A stretch of DNA of 64,000 nt. Source: Ophiobolus disseminans (lineage: Eukaryota > Ascomycota > Dothideomycetes > Pleosporales > Phaeosphaeriaceae). The notes below the pieces were generated by a model that was not told the DNA's origin, did not search any database, and was given only the letters and a program-made list of their open reading frames with translations. Of the stretch, positions 33,114 through 45,643 are shown in pieces. Made by a program: the position numbers and the translations under genes. The stretch lies in the NCBI GenBank assembly GCA_010093685.1, contig MU006219.1:391531-455530 (forward strand). The letters are read 5' to 3'. Numbering within the stretch: position 1 is the first letter of the stretch; each line of letters starts with the position of its first letter.

Positions 33114-35979
33114 TCACATATTTCCGTACGGCATGAAGAAGTTTGCGTCCTCAAAAGTGATCACACGGTCCATATCGAGGAACTGTGAATCCATAAAGGT
33201 GTCTGATAAAGTCAGCAGAGACTGATCCTGGAGACTTTGATTATGTGCCCCATGGATTGTTTGGAGCTGTGGCAATGTCGTGTTTGGTCTAGATGTAGAG
33301 CCCGGGATAGGATCGTACATGGACTGGCTGTGACTGGTGAAACCATTCGCCCTCTGTGGTGCTGGATATGGTGGTGGCAACGAGCTAGTAGCGGATGGAG
33401 GGTAGTGGTGTTGCTGTAAATTAGCAACGGGCGACCCGACCGTGGCACCATATGTCATGCTACTGGAGGGTACCCGTCTCGGACTTATCGCTGACTGAGA
33501 GCTTGTGAAGCTATGATTACGCACATGGCCCGCTACGGATGGCCGTTTGTGGAAGAACGCCCGGGATTGTTGTTGTGGTGTCGTCGCAGGCACTGGACTG
33601 ACGTACTGCTGTGTGCCTGGAGGATTGCATGAATGATCGTACATATCGAACGTGAACTGCGAGTTTTGCTGGCATGTGTCCAATAGGCTTTCGAGGTGGT
33701 GTGCGTACTTTTCAGCCTGATCGGAGTCAGGACGGACTGGCCTGGGAGTAGCTCGTTTGCTCTTCCATCTCTCGGACATTTCCCACATCTCCCTGGTCAA
33801 ACTTTGATACTCGGGCCGCAAAGGTCTTCCTGTAGCATGATGGTCGAAAAGTAGAGCCTTTGCGGCTACATATGCGCAAAAGGCAAACTGTGCGTTTACG
33901 AACGGGATAGGTGTGTGGGCCAAGAACTTGCTAACAATGTTTGAAGTCTCGATGGCTGCAAGCTCACACGTTTGTGCACTGCAGTCACGCGGTAGAGCAA
34001 CATAGTTGTTCCATTCTTGTGGCGGAAATGCGATTGGATGATGGAGCATGATCATTGATGTGTTGTGCGTGATGTGCGCAAGGGTCAGGTTTGGATCCAT
34101 ATCTATAAATGGGTTTGGTCAGCGATGATCACAATAATCCTGTAGAGAGGTCCTTTCGAACTACTCCACGGCCCGCAGCCGAACCCATCAAATCTCACAA
34201 ATTACTTTGACGTTACTCGTGGAGAGGTGTACCAGGAACTCTACTTACCGACAACAGCTTGATCTGCAGAGATATTGGAGTCCTTCCATTTTGGTGGCAG
34301 GAACAGCTTCCAGTGCACGAGTCTAAGGTCCAGCTCCTTGAAACGAGTGAGCCAGTTAACCGCATGCTCTTTGTCTTGCCAGTTAATGCGTTGTTGCAAG
34401 AAAAATGTCGTTACTTGGCTGAGTGATTCAGTGGCCTCCACACAATAAGCAAATGCGCCGAGCTTAGATGCATCAATGCAACCATTTGTGGAGTTCGGAC
34501 TGGCGCCAACACCTGGCGGCTGTTCAACAACCGGGTCTTCTTCGTTATATTGCGCGGGCACGTTCGCCAGAGAGCGGCCTATTCTTGCAGCAGCCTTATT
34601 CCAAATACCAAAGTAGGGAGTCGTGACAGGTTCTTCCCGAGTGAAATAACCTCCATCTGCAGGCAATCTTCTATGAACGTCATCGGCCGTCAGGCTCGTG
34701 TTCCAGCCAGTATGGATGGAGCAGAAGCGATCAAGCAAGAAGACGATCCAAAACAGTCGCCGGCGTTCTTCAAGTTCGGTCCAGTCGTTAGATGGCTGTA
34801 CCAAGCGTATTGGCTTCATGAGTGCTCCAGACTGCGATGTCGAGGGCTCAGTGGTAAGCTGTAAGTAATCTATAGTCCTTGTGAGCAGCCCGATGAGCGG
34901 CCATGCTTTTGAAGTTTGCCCATCATTCAGCTAGTTTGAGTTAGACGCGAACATTGTGTAGGGTTTCGGCTTACATGATCGAAGACTATGAGGATAAGTG
35001 CCTGTAGGCTCTCAACTGAGAGTATACGTGTCGCGTTGGTCTCTACAATCAGCCGGGAAACCCTTGTCTGTTGTTTGATATCGTCGTCGTGTAGTGATAA
35101 GGTATGTGGGTTCATATGCCTCAAAACGACAGCTACCAATGCATGAAGCACCAAGTCGAAACCAACGCCGCGTCTTCCTTCTCGCACACGCGTCTGTAGC
35201 CTCTGCTTGTGGATATATGGAACCCAGTGATGGAAAGATACGCAGAAGAAGTCGGCAACTTTAGCTAGTACTGACTGGCTTGGCAAGTACTGAGAAGGAT
35301 CCGTATCGTGAAGATCAAGGAATGAGGTTTCAACATGTACATGGCTCAGCTTGCGCTTCAAAGGATTCTGAGCGGACGTCTGTCGCTCTTGCGCGTTAGC
35401 TTGGAATTCTTCCAGGTTTTCTGGTGGTTGGCAATAGGGTGAGTCGTCCTCAACATCCTCCCGTTGGTTTGTGGGGCCTATGTTCTCTGTTTCTCGGTCC
35501 GCATTATTAGTGTGGAAGTGACCATTCGTTTCTCTCCCGTCTTCATATTGCGGTTTTATGTTACCCGAGTCGTCCAGTAGTATTTTCTCAAGGAATGCTG
35601 CGTGGTGTCAGCTTGTCTCGGGTATCAAGAGTTAAAAACTGCGCACCCACACGACGAGTCAGTGCTTCAACAGCCCCTGGCTTCGTCGATGTCAGCAACG
35701 TTGGCCGCGTAAAAACTACTGTTGGTGGTGTAACAGTACCTTGAGACCCGGCTTCTGCTTAGGATTATAAACACAGTCGGTCGCTACCCCAGTATCAGCG
35801 AATCGGAGACCACCAGTCACGTTTGTTCGCGTACCAAGTCTCGTGCAGTGCGAACACGTAGGCGTCTCTCTCGAACAACGTAATTTTCGCTTCTTGCAAC
35901 TCGCACACGCCGGTGTCTCGTCGTTATCGCCAGCCTGACTGCCGTTGCCAACCGAAAAGTTAGACCAGCCAGCCGACAT
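33114..35979 (-). CDS. Zn2Cys6 fungal-specific transcription factor
   Basis: Six exons: complement(35835-35979, 35740-35783, 35647-35680, 34975-35597, 34249-34930, 33114-34102), 838 residues. The zinc cluster has Cys at 25, 28, 35, 42, 45 and 52 (CASCKKRKLRC ... TCSHC ... DC). The splice after exon 1 brings the sixth Cys into place; that 51-base intron has no stop and is hidden in a longer ORF. A linker and short coiled coil follow (VEALTRRVAFLEKILL). The fungal-specific middle homology domain spans about residues 150-590, including ERRRLFWIVFLLDRFCS. The C-terminus is Ser/Pro/Gln/His-rich. It is divergent from the DUF2264 gene (477 bases), so it is a candidate local regulator. The target is inferred from position only. 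Confidence 0.9.
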
Positions 35980-36456
35980 TGCCACAAATGTCCGACCGTT
36001 GTTGGCGATAAAGAATTGTGGAGGATCGCAGCGGGCAGCGGACTAGGAAGCGCGATGAACGGGCTAAATCCAAGTTCAAGGCTTCTCCACTTCCCCGCGA
36101 GACTAACCCTCATCTCGGCTGATCAGCCCATTGCGATGGAAGCTTTACGGAACAATTTGCGCGATGTCCGACGGTTGACAGGGCGCGGGTATATTTCCAC
36201 AAAGAGATGATGTTGATGCGCGCTTGTGAGAAAGGAACGCGACACCTCACGCTTGCCACACGTCATACCTAGACACGTGGGAAGGAGCCTCACATGCTTC
36301 GGACGGATTTTGAAGAACAGAAGCGGCAAAAGTCTCGCGATACTCAATAGAAAATCTCGGTGCTAACACGACTAGAGCAAACAATTAGTGGCGTGTGGTG
36401 GGATCGAAGTCAGGATCGCCTCGTTCTTCTACGCGGACAAAAGCCTCTACTGCAAA
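35980..36456. promoter_or_regulatory. Divergent promoter region TF / DUF2264 gene
   Basis: 477 bases between the start of the Zn2Cys6 gene and ATG 36457. No gene supported. Several CGG/CCG triplets are present (for example around 36168-36172 and 36300), which is what zinc-cluster factors bind, but no clear symmetric site was seen. Confidence 0.45.
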
Positions 36457-38694
36457 ATGCCTCCATTAACGGGCTTTTCGGATAATTCATTTCAGAACTA
36501 CGTGGACTTCAAAATCGCATCCATCGCACTGCTTCACGCGCTGAAGCCTTACCAGTCGCCCGGTGGGGCGCGTATAAGGCTGCCTTTGGTCACCGGAACT
36601 CATTTCGACGATGTCGCTGCACAATTGGAGGGCTTCGCACGCGCTTTATGGACAGTGGGCGCTCTTATGCACACGCCAAACTTCACCAAAGAAGAGTACA
36701 AGGAGCTCATCGAACCTTATGTTGAGGGTCTCGCGAATGGTACCGATCCGAATCACCCAGAGTATTGGGGACCTGTGGTACTAAGAGATCAAAGGATGGT
36801 CGAGGTAATGGGTCCCGTGTACAAGTTGCATGTGAGATATATGCTGACTTCATGCCTACGCCTGCAAAGATGGAGATCATCTCGTTTGCATTGCTTGCAG
36901 CGTCAGATACCATGTTCCACTCGCAGACTGATGAAGCGAAACACAACATCACGGAGTGGCTGAAGACGATCAATGGAAAAGACTTCCCTATAACCAACTG
37001 GTTGTGGTTCAGAGTGATGACGAATTTAGCGTTGGTAAAGGTGTGCGGCGTGCCCCATGACAAAGTCGTTGATGCCATGAAAGCGGATCTTGATCTCATG
37101 GAACAATTCTACCTAGGCGACGGCTGGGCAGCTGATGGTATGTGGAGTGACGAGGGCAGGCAAGCCGACTACTACTCCGGGAGTTTTGCGATCCAGTTCT
37201 CTCAGTTGATATACGCCAAAATAGCTCAAGATATTGATCCTGATCGCTGTGAGCGTTTTCGGAATAGAGCGAAAGAGTTTGCCGTATCTTTCTGGAGATA
37301 CTTTGATGGGAACGGTGAGTTTTTTTAACCGTGTATTTTGCAACCTCCCGAGGTCACATAGCTGAAACATGATAGGCTCCGCTATCCCATTTGGACGATC
37401 GCTCACATACCGTTTCGCTTTCGCCGGCTTCTGGTCTGCTGTCGCCTTCGCAGAGCTAGAGTTACCCGCGCCACTCGATGACTGGGGTGTCATCAAAGGC
37501 CTCCTACTTCGCCACTTCCGTTGGTGGAGCGACAAGCATGATTTGTTCAATGTAGACGGCACGCTGACGATCGGCTTTGCATATCCCAACATGTACATGA
37601 GCGAGGACTACAACAGTCCGCAATCACCCTACTGGGCATTGAAGTCTTTTCTGGCTCTTGGACTTCCAGAACAACATGCATTTTGGACTGCTCAAGAGAA
37701 GCCTCTCCCATTGATTGACGGACAGTCCATTACACCAGTTCGCCCGCCAATGCACATAGTCTGTAGTGCCAATAACCATCACTTTCTCCTCTCCATGGGC
37801 CAATATTGTCCGTGGCCACTAAAAGCGACAGAAGCCAAGTATGGCAAGTTCGCATACTCCTCTCAATTCGGCTTTAGCGTTCCAACCGGCACATTGATAC
37901 AGCAAATCGCTCCGGATAGCACTCTCGCACTCAGCAAAGATGGCGGCGATACGTGGCGAGTACCTTGGAAAGTCAGCGAGCATAGCTTCTCCACAGCAAC
38001 AGTCCGAAATAGAGACAAAGTAGTGGAGTCACTTCCAATGCTTAAGAGTAAGTGGAGGCCTTGGAAAGACGTCGATATTGAAGTGACTACACACCTAATC
38101 CCGCCATCGAAACGCTGGCCGGACTGGCACGTACGTGTACACGAGTTCAGTAACGGGAGTGTTAGCGAGGTGCAGATTCATTCCGTTCAGGGTGGTTTTG
38201 CCATTCAAGGTCGCGGGGCAAAGAAAGGTGAGGTACTACCTGCGATAACAGATGTCGCCAGTTTGAAGGCACGCGACAGCGAAGATTTTCCCGAAAGCAC
38301 ACTCCAGACTCAGGACGGATCATTGATCTGCTCAAACGCAGGAGCAAGCGGCATTCGATCAATCGAAATACTTCGGCCGCAAGCCATGGGTCACAGCATA
38401 TTGACTGGCACGGAGCAACCCGAAGTTCTCAAACCGGACGCCAATACAAACGTCATGTGGCAAAGGACTTTGATACCCACTATCAAAGCAGACATCACTT
38501 CTGGGAAAGGTGATTCTAGTGCTACCAAGAAGACCGGTGTGCTTGCGTCAGCCGTGTTTGCTTTGGCCAGGACGTCCGGTAGGGAGGCACGGTATGCTTC
38601 TCTTGACGTAGGGAAGCTATGGGAAGATGTGCCTGTCATCTCAGCGACGGCGGGAGGGGATGATCACCCAGAGTGGTATATTACTCTAGACTGA
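36457..38694 (+). CDS. DUF2264 domain protein
   Basis: Three exons, 36457-36804, 36870-37314 and 37376-38694, 703 residues; introns of 65 and 61 bases with GT...AG ends and matching phases. The N-terminal 350 residues fit DUF2264, an (alpha/alpha)-barrel family: FARALWTVGALMHTPNFTKE, DPNHPEYWGPV, DQRMVE, LLDWGVIKG-like DDWGVIKGLLLRHFRWW and the GSAIPFGRSLTYRFAFAGFW motif. The C-terminal half is a beta-rich domain as in heparinase-like proteins. In bacteria, DUF2264 genes often sit beside unsaturated-uronyl hydrolases and other polysaccharide-degradation genes; here a GH88 gene is the next gene. No signal peptide. Probably a glycan-active enzyme, exact reaction unknown. Confidence 0.85.
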
Positions 38695-38877
38695 ATGAAA
38701 TGCACCGAGGTTTTCTTACTTTGATGATATGTCCAAGCGCTTTCATACCTATATCATCGTCTCCATGTTGATGAAACCTAAATGCATTCGGAAAGTCTTT
38801 GAGATGCGTGAAATATTCTAATGATGATGCAAATACATATACAAGGTACCTTCAAGCGGTTGTGTCATGGCAGATGA

Positions 38878-40419
38878 TTACAAAAGACCCGCCCTCAACA
38901 ACTTATTCCCAAACTCCAACAAATAGTAATCCGCATACACCAACCCATGATCCTTGTACTTCTTATGCGCATGCTCATTCCAATTCGTCGTACTATTCCG
39001 CAGGATACACTCAAACCCCGTTTCCTTGATCTTAAGCTCGCCAGAGCTGCTGTTTCCATTCACCAACCCCTTTGCTGGGGTCTCAAACGCGGCTAGGTCG
39101 CGATCGTACGACATGTCGAGCGTCTCGGAGACGATTTGCAGCGCGGTGTCAAGGAAATTGGTCGATGAGAGCTGTGTAGCTTCGGAGGTTGGCAATGATT
39201 GCAGCGATTGATGGATGATGAGGAAGCCATTTGCTGCAATTACACCGGCGGAGACGTCGCGTAATGGCTCGGATGCATCGTCTTGTGGCGCATCGAAGTC
39301 CCAGAGAGGTATTTGCGGATGATGCCATTTCCCGTCACCCTCGCTCATCCTTTGTAGGAAGTACTCCGCGCATCCGATCGCTGTCTTGAGGTATTTGACG
39401 TCCTTTGTCCAGCTGTATGTCTGTGCAAACCCCATGATGGACCACGCCTGGCCTCGAGACCATGTAGAATCATCTTTCCACCCTTGATTTGTCATCTTTG
39501 CTTGCGGCAGGCCTGTCCGTGGATCGAAGTTGACTAGATGGTAGCTTGAGAAATCCGGTCGAAGAATCTCATGAATGATCGAGTCGGCGTGTTGGGTTGC
39601 GATGTCAATGAGGCTCTGGTCATGCTCCTGGTGCCCTACGTAGTATAAAAGATCCAAGTCTGGCATGTGTTAGTTCATGTGTGTGTTTGATGTGGTAATG
39701 CGAAATACTCACTGCACATGCTATCAATAATCACCAGGAAATTTGCTTCCATGTCCGTAATGGAATACCGATCGTTGATCGCAACATCCCAACTTCGTAT
39801 CGCTTTGACTCTGTCATCATATCTTGACGCAAGAGCGTACGCGGCATTTACCACAGATTGCAAGCTCTCCTTGTTGCCTGTCAACTCCCAATCCTTTTGT
39901 AACGCTGGCTGTACAATGAAGCCCATGTCGTGCGTGTCCGTTCGCTTCGACATTTCATTGATAGCAACGCCATAATGCCGTCCAAGGTTCAGCACCTGTT
40001 CTTGGAATTGAGGGCGAATTTGTTCTGGGACGTCGATTGCTTGTGGGTATCGCATAGCACGCTCAAGAATTGTGTAAATGCAACCCGGAAAGAAACCACA
40101 AGTCCAGAAATCGGCCTCGCGCTCCTCGTACTTCCCTACCTCGGGACCATTTTGTGGTACAGTATGTGGATACGAAGCCAGAGGGGCCTAGAAATCGTAA
40201 GTTCATGTTAGAAATGCTAGCAATTTGGCATACCTGTTGCTTCAGACCGCGCTGCGAAACTTGTATGATCTTGGCAGCAGCACTTTCCGAGTAGATATCG
40301 CTGAGGTCTATACCTTTCACACTATTACTCCACATCAGTATAGCTATTCACATGCACGTAGCCGATTTGTGTATTCACCTGGCGACCTGCCCTGCTTTTC
40401 TAACTTGTGAAGCCACCAT
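38878..40419 (-). CDS. GH88 unsaturated glucuronyl/galacturonyl hydrolase
   Basis: Four exons: complement(40379-40419, 40234-40321, 39713-40187, 38878-39659), 461 residues. The first exon is less certain; ATG 40335 in the same frame as exon 2 is an alternative start. The family pattern is clear: WTCGFFPGCIYTILERA, then RTDTHDMGFIV with the conserved HD-x-GF, RSWDVAINDRYSITDMEANF, NLDLLYYVG, TNQGWKDDSTWSRGQAWSIMGFAQTY, DVSAGVIAANGFLII and DHGLVYADYYLLEFGNKLL near the C-terminus. These enzymes remove the 4,5-unsaturated uronic acid left by polysaccharide lyases, using a water-addition mechanism. No signal peptide, so probably intracellular. It is convergent with the DUF2264 gene and divergent from the GH5 gene. 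Confidence 0.9.
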
Positions 40420-41081
40420 GCCGAGCCTTGGAAGTCTTCGATTAAGATCGGCAATACGTTCACTGTATAGACTCACCCAAAACGACTTCTGGGCTGTAAA
40501 ATGCTTGTGGTCGTGCGTGTGTCGTTTGCGAATTCCCCTCGTATAACGGTGTGGTCAAATCAGCAACAAACTCGGTGCTTGGAGATGTTGATGGCCAAGG
40601 AGCGGATCTAACCAAAAGGTACACTCAAGCTTCGACAACTGTAGCGCGTGCTTTGAGTGGCGCTCGCTATCGATAACGGGATAATTCGTCACGGTGATGG
40701 TGCAGGTCAGCGGGATCTACATTTAACCGCTGCCCGTTCTACTTTCGACATGTCGCCCGCTGACCGAACACGAGGCCACTTCCTGGTTGCCGTATTCTCG
40801 TGACCAAGTGACATCGCGCCGTTGATCGCTTGCAGGAAGGGCTTCCACATTTGGATCGATTGCCATGTTCGGCCTCGGATGTCACTTTTGTTAGATCTTG
40901 GATTCTCCGCAACCTTCCCCACAGCTGCGCAACCACTGATTCTGGGGTACGAATGGCGCCAATGTGGGCGACCATTGCCGGAACTAATATGGCTGTTAAT
41001 ATGAGTGCATTTAAAGAAATGGGCCTTGTATAAAGTGAACCAGGTAGCGGGTAGTGAGGAAAACAGTTCGCGATCGCTGAC
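40420..41081. promoter_or_regulatory. Divergent promoter region GH88 / GH5
   Basis: About 660 bases between divergent start codons. The overlapping ORFs on both strands have no domain character. No repeated operator was recognised. Confidence 0.45.
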
Positions 41082-42469
41082 ATGTTCGCACAACCGATCA
41101 GAAAGATGTTGTTCAACATCTTTGTCCCTGGACTTCTTCTGTCATCTTTAGCCTCAGCTAGCCCATCCGCGTCTAGACCGAAGCGTGCAGCATCGATTTT
41201 ACCTCTGTCAACCAAGGGACGCGACATCATTGATGCCAATGGAGATGTATTCCATTTCGTCTCCACCAACTGGCCTGGCCACCAGGAGATCATGATCCCG
41301 GAAGGTCTTCAGCACTCTTCAATCCAGGACATCGTTGCATGGTTTCCCAAGTTTGGCCTCAACTCAGTCCGATTGACCTTCGCCATTGAGATGATCGATG
41401 ACTATCTTGCGAACAGCCCGAATCAGACTCTAGAAAAGAGCGTTATCAATGCGCTTGGCCAGTCGAACGGGACGAAGGTGCTGAATCAGATCCTAAGCTA
41501 CAATCCCCAGTTCACCAAGAACACAACCAGGCTCCAGGTTTGGGATGCTGTAGGAAAAGAGTTGTCGAAACAAGGCGTCATCATTCACCTGGATAACCAC
41601 GTCAGCAAAGCCTTCTGGTGTTGTGCCGATGACGATGGCAACGGTTGGTTTGGGGAGAAATTCTTTGGTGTCGAGAGTTGGAAACGGGGACTCGCATTCA
41701 TGGCGAAACATGTAAGGCTATGCACGTGCCTGTTTATACTCAGTACGTTCTAACACAACCTCAGGCAAAGGAGAACTGGCCGACCTATTCCTCGATTGGC
41801 TTGCGAAATGAATTGCGACCCGCGAAGGTCTCCGAACCCGTGGATTGGTACACGTGGTACGTGCATATGACTGCCGCCGCAGATGCCGTTCACAAAGCGG
41901 ACCCGGACTCTCTAATCTTCTTCTCCGGACTAGCCTACGACACGTACATAGATCCGATTCCTCTCGGCAAGACGCTCAACGGCACTGCCGGAAAGTCAAG
42001 CGCCAATAAGACAGCAAAGTTCGTTCCTGGCGAGTTCGCATATAAAGACAAGATCGTGCTCGAGATCCACAAGTACGACTTTGAGGCTACTCAAGATGAT
42101 TGCGCAACCTTCAAGCGCAAGTGGTACCAGAAGGGCTTCCAGGCCATCAACCCTGCGGATCCGGCAACCAAATACCTGTTCCCTCTAGTGATCTCCGAGT
42201 GGGGTTTTATCCACAATGGAACGTATTGGAACCAAACGACATATGCGAAGTGTTTAGTAGAGATGGTCAAGGAGTACCAGGTCAGCTGGCAACACTGGGA
42301 GTTGTCGGGAAGCTTTTACCTCCAGACTCGACCAGGTAGAAAGCCATTGGAGACAATCATTGCGGGTGAGGAGTTTTGGGGGCTGCTGGATTACAACTGG
42401 ACAGCAATCAGATCTCCGATTACGCTGGAGAATAGCTTGTACAAGATGATTGGTGCACTGAATGGATAG
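41082..42469 (+). CDS. Secreted GH5 glycoside hydrolase (endoglucanase/mannanase type)
   Basis: Two exons, 41082-41711 and 41765-42469, 444 residues; 53-base intron GTAAGG...CTAAC...TCAG, phase zero. The N-terminus contains a signal peptide (MLFNIFVPGLLLSSLASAS). ATG 41106 would start exactly at it, so either start is possible. GH5 barrel landmarks: FHFVSTNWPGHQE, PKFGLNSVRLTFAIEM, GVIIHLDNHVSKAFWCC, the acid/base Glu in IGLRNELRP, the nucleophile Glu in PLVISEWGF, and SWQHWELSGSFYLQ near the end. Several Asn-glycosylation sites. The subfamily cannot be told; close fungal relatives are annotated as cellulases. Its proximity to GH88, DUF2264 and a regulator suggests joint use in polysaccharide breakdown. 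Confidence 0.88.
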
Positions 42470-43151
42470 AAGAAGGGGGTTTGCCATTGCGCTTTTTCTT
42501 CCAGACAGTATAGTATAATAGCAATAGAACAGATTATATAAACGTTAGGGATAATATCGATGGTGTTGTGATGCTACTGACGAGTGCTGGCAAAGTCCAA
42601 GTCGCGTCTCCCACTTTGAGCTCTAGCGTCTCTGCTTAACGCGTTCAATCACACTTTGGAAATAAACCTCACTCCACCACATTAAGCTTCTCGAAATCAA
42701 CGCGATACACTTACCACGTCTCCAAAACCACATGTTGCAACTCAGTGGCGTGTTTCCTTATGCAAGGCTCACCAGTACATCAGCCTCGGCACATTTCAGA
42801 CCCCATCCAAGAACCAAGTTTTCATCATCATCCGGCAGGCCAAGGAGGACACCCTGCATTATTACATGCCATCCCCAAGTCATGAACGATCCTTCACGAA
42901 GCTAGCGACCGCTCGGCCACCGGGTCAATACCCTCCATCGCCCCAGAAAGTGCCACCCCGCACTCGCTAAGCCCAAAGCACAACTACCCCGATGCCCGTC
43001 GCAACTACGCTATCGGCTACCCGCCACGACATTGAGGTCCCTGTGGGCTACATATTGGCCCACCGGGTATCAAATGTAGTGCTTTCCCAACGGCGAGGAT
43101 CTTTGTTTTTCAGAGCCCTTCTACTGGGACGACCACGCCGCAATCAACGAC
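42470..43151. other. Intergenic, no gene seen
   Basis: About 680 bases between two plus-strand genes. No coding region or RNA gene supported. Confidence 0.5.
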
Positions 43152-44884
43152 ATGGCTAGTACGAATCCACGAGATGAGACGTCTGGTCTCGAGGCGAGGC
43201 GAGGCGAGTTCGATGTCAATGTCATCGCGCCTGCGGAGGCGCCGAAGCGCTCCCCATGGAAGGCGTGGATGTATCTCTGGGAATGGTATCCGAAGCATTA
43301 TCCGCCTGAAGAGAGGAAGTTGTTGAGGAAGATGGATGCGTGTTTGTTGACGTTTTGCTCGTTCATGTGTGAGTACAGCGCCGATCATACGCGGAGATGT
43401 ACAGGACTGACTGGCAGAGAAGTCTTCCTCAAGTGGCTTGATTCGTCCAATATCAAGAACGCTTATGTTTCTGGTATGAAAGAAGAGCTTAGTCTGTATG
43501 GGAACGAATACTCGCTTTTCGACACGTTTTACAATGTCGGATATCTTGTGTTCCAAGTTCCTTCCCTGCTCTTGCTCTCCAGGCCTAAGATCGCAAAGTA
43601 CTATCTCCCAACCATGGTAAGCAAGAAGCGTATCAACATCATGTTAGACATAGACTAATTGTGTACCTACACCTTGCAGGAAGTGCTATGGTCTATTGTA
43701 ACCTTCACTCAGAGTCAGATGCGCAACCGCAACGACATCTACGGCACGAGGTTCCTATTAGGTCTCCTCGAAACGCCTGTTGCATCAGGAACAACCTATG
43801 TGCTCGGCAGCTGGTACCGGCCCGAAGAAGTGTTCAAGCGCACAGGCGTATGGTACGTAAGCAACAACATCGCCGTAATGTTCGGCGGCTACCTCCAAGC
43901 CGCAGCCTACAAGAACCTCAACGGCGTGCACGGCATGGCCGGGTGGAGATGGCTGTTCATAATCGACGGGATAATCTCGCTGCCCATCGCACTCGCCGGG
44001 TTCTTTATCTTCCCCGGGCTTCCCAGCTCGTCTAAGCCCTGGTGGTTGACGCCCGCCGAGCACAAGCTGGCCCGCACACGCATGCTCGACGCGGGCGTCG
44101 CGCCGTCTAAGAAACTCAGTTGGTCTGTGGTCAAGCGGACGTTTACGCGCTGGGAGTTCTACATGGGGGTGTTGTGCTACACGTTCTTCCTGTCATCGTC
44201 ATACCCGCATGGGCAGATGGCTATTTGGCTCAAAGCCTTGGCTGCAAAGCAACCCGGCGCGTACACGGTTCCGCAGATAAACACCATTCCGACCGGTGCG
44301 CAGGGCGTGTCTGTGTTTGCGGCGCTGTTGGCGACGAGTTTGTGTATGGTGTATCCGCTCTGGAGCATCTTCAGTATCGTTGAGATCATATACCTCATCG
44401 CGAATATTTCGCTGCTAGTTTGGAATATTCCGAAGGGATGGCACTGTGAGTTACTTCCGTCCTACCTCAACTCACTTGAATTAATTCGGAAATAGTTGCA
44501 TGCTACTACCTCCTCGGCGTCTCTGCGGCCATAACGCCCATCCTAATGCCCTTTATCAACATGGCTCTCCGCGACGACGCCGAAGCACGCGCCGTGACTG
44601 TCGGCGCAATGCTAACAGCCGGCTGGGCTGTGTTCTCCTTCTACCCAATCACCGTGTTCCCGATCATCGAGGGGCCAAGATGGAAGAAGGGATACTCGGT
44701 CAACATTGCGTTTATATGTGGCTGCTGGGGTATGTTCTTGTTTATGCAGTACATGTACAGGAAGAGCGAGAGGAAGCGGGCTGAGAGGATGGAGAGGGAG
44801 TTCGCGAAGGATGAAGAGGATATTTTGGCAGTGGATCGCAAGGACGCGAGTGAAGTATCGGAGTATGCTGCGGATAAGAAGTGA
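43152..44884 (+). CDS. MFS transporter, DAL5/pantothenate (Liz1-like) family
   Basis: Four exons, 43152-43368, 43423-43616, 43680-44445 and 44496-44884, 521 residues. The first intron (54 bases) has no stop and hides in a longer ORF. The family match ACLLTFCSFMFFLKWLDSSN shows that its acceptor is the AAG at 43420-43422. Anion:cation symporter signatures: IKWLD-type loop, SNIKNAYVSGM, YNVGYLVFQVPS, RFLLGLLETPVASGTTYVLG, WYRPEEVFKRTGVWYVSNNIAVMFGGYLQAAAY and GVHGMAGWRWLFIIDGI. These best fit fungal pantothenate/vitamin carriers of the Liz1-Fen2 type, within the allantoate permease family. Twelve membrane segments and a charged cytosolic C-tail. Vitamin versus other organic-acid substrate is not certain. 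Confidence 0.87.
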
Positions 44885-45643
44885 TGAGCGAGTAGATTTA
44901 GCAAGACCCGAGAAGTATATTTTCGAGCTTTACTGCGCTTCATCAATTTAAGTATGGTACATGGAAACAACAGTTGCTTTTCTAGTTTTCTTTTGTGACG
45001 TGTGCCACTGCTCGTGCATGCCCAAGTACTTCCCCATATGAATACTCTACAAAAAGTAAATCGCATCCGCTACTATCATAGCGACGTCGACGATCTGTCC
45101 AAACATCGAGATAGTAATCTTAGTCAAGCCATGCACTCACGATGACAGAAGTGTGTCATTATCTCAAGTTGCAACCAACCAACCGGACCATTTTCCCGTC
45201 AGCCTTGTGGTTCGCCAGCCCCGCAAAAAGGCACGCTAGCGGCATGCCAGCCCCGCTTTTGCCCTGCAGACGGAGCATCGTGGTATGAATTTGTTGCAGA
45301 CGGAGGCACGAAGGAGCCACCGCGTCTTGGTTCGTGGCGCGCGTGACTGGATTTCTATGATATGTTGAGTAGGCAATCGTCGATGCGTCGCGTTCTTTCG
45401 ATTATGTGGTTCTCAAGACGAATGACAGCTCTTTGTGCCCGCGGAAGTCACGATGCTTGTGCCCAGTCGCAGGAACGGTAGGAGCAAAGCAGAGGGCACG
45501 AATCACATCGTGTCTCTTACGTCAGTCAGCCTGTGGTTGTGAGTTTAGGTACGCCCTGGCTTCGTGCTACACTCAACAGTTCGGACCTGCCTCGCGGTAT
45601 CCCTCTCTCTTTGTAACGCCGGACACTGAGAGCCACATCGACA
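44885..45643. other. Intergenic, no gene seen
   Basis: About 760 bases. No supportable gene, tRNA or repeat. Right end is the promoter of the SDR gene. Confidence 0.5.
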
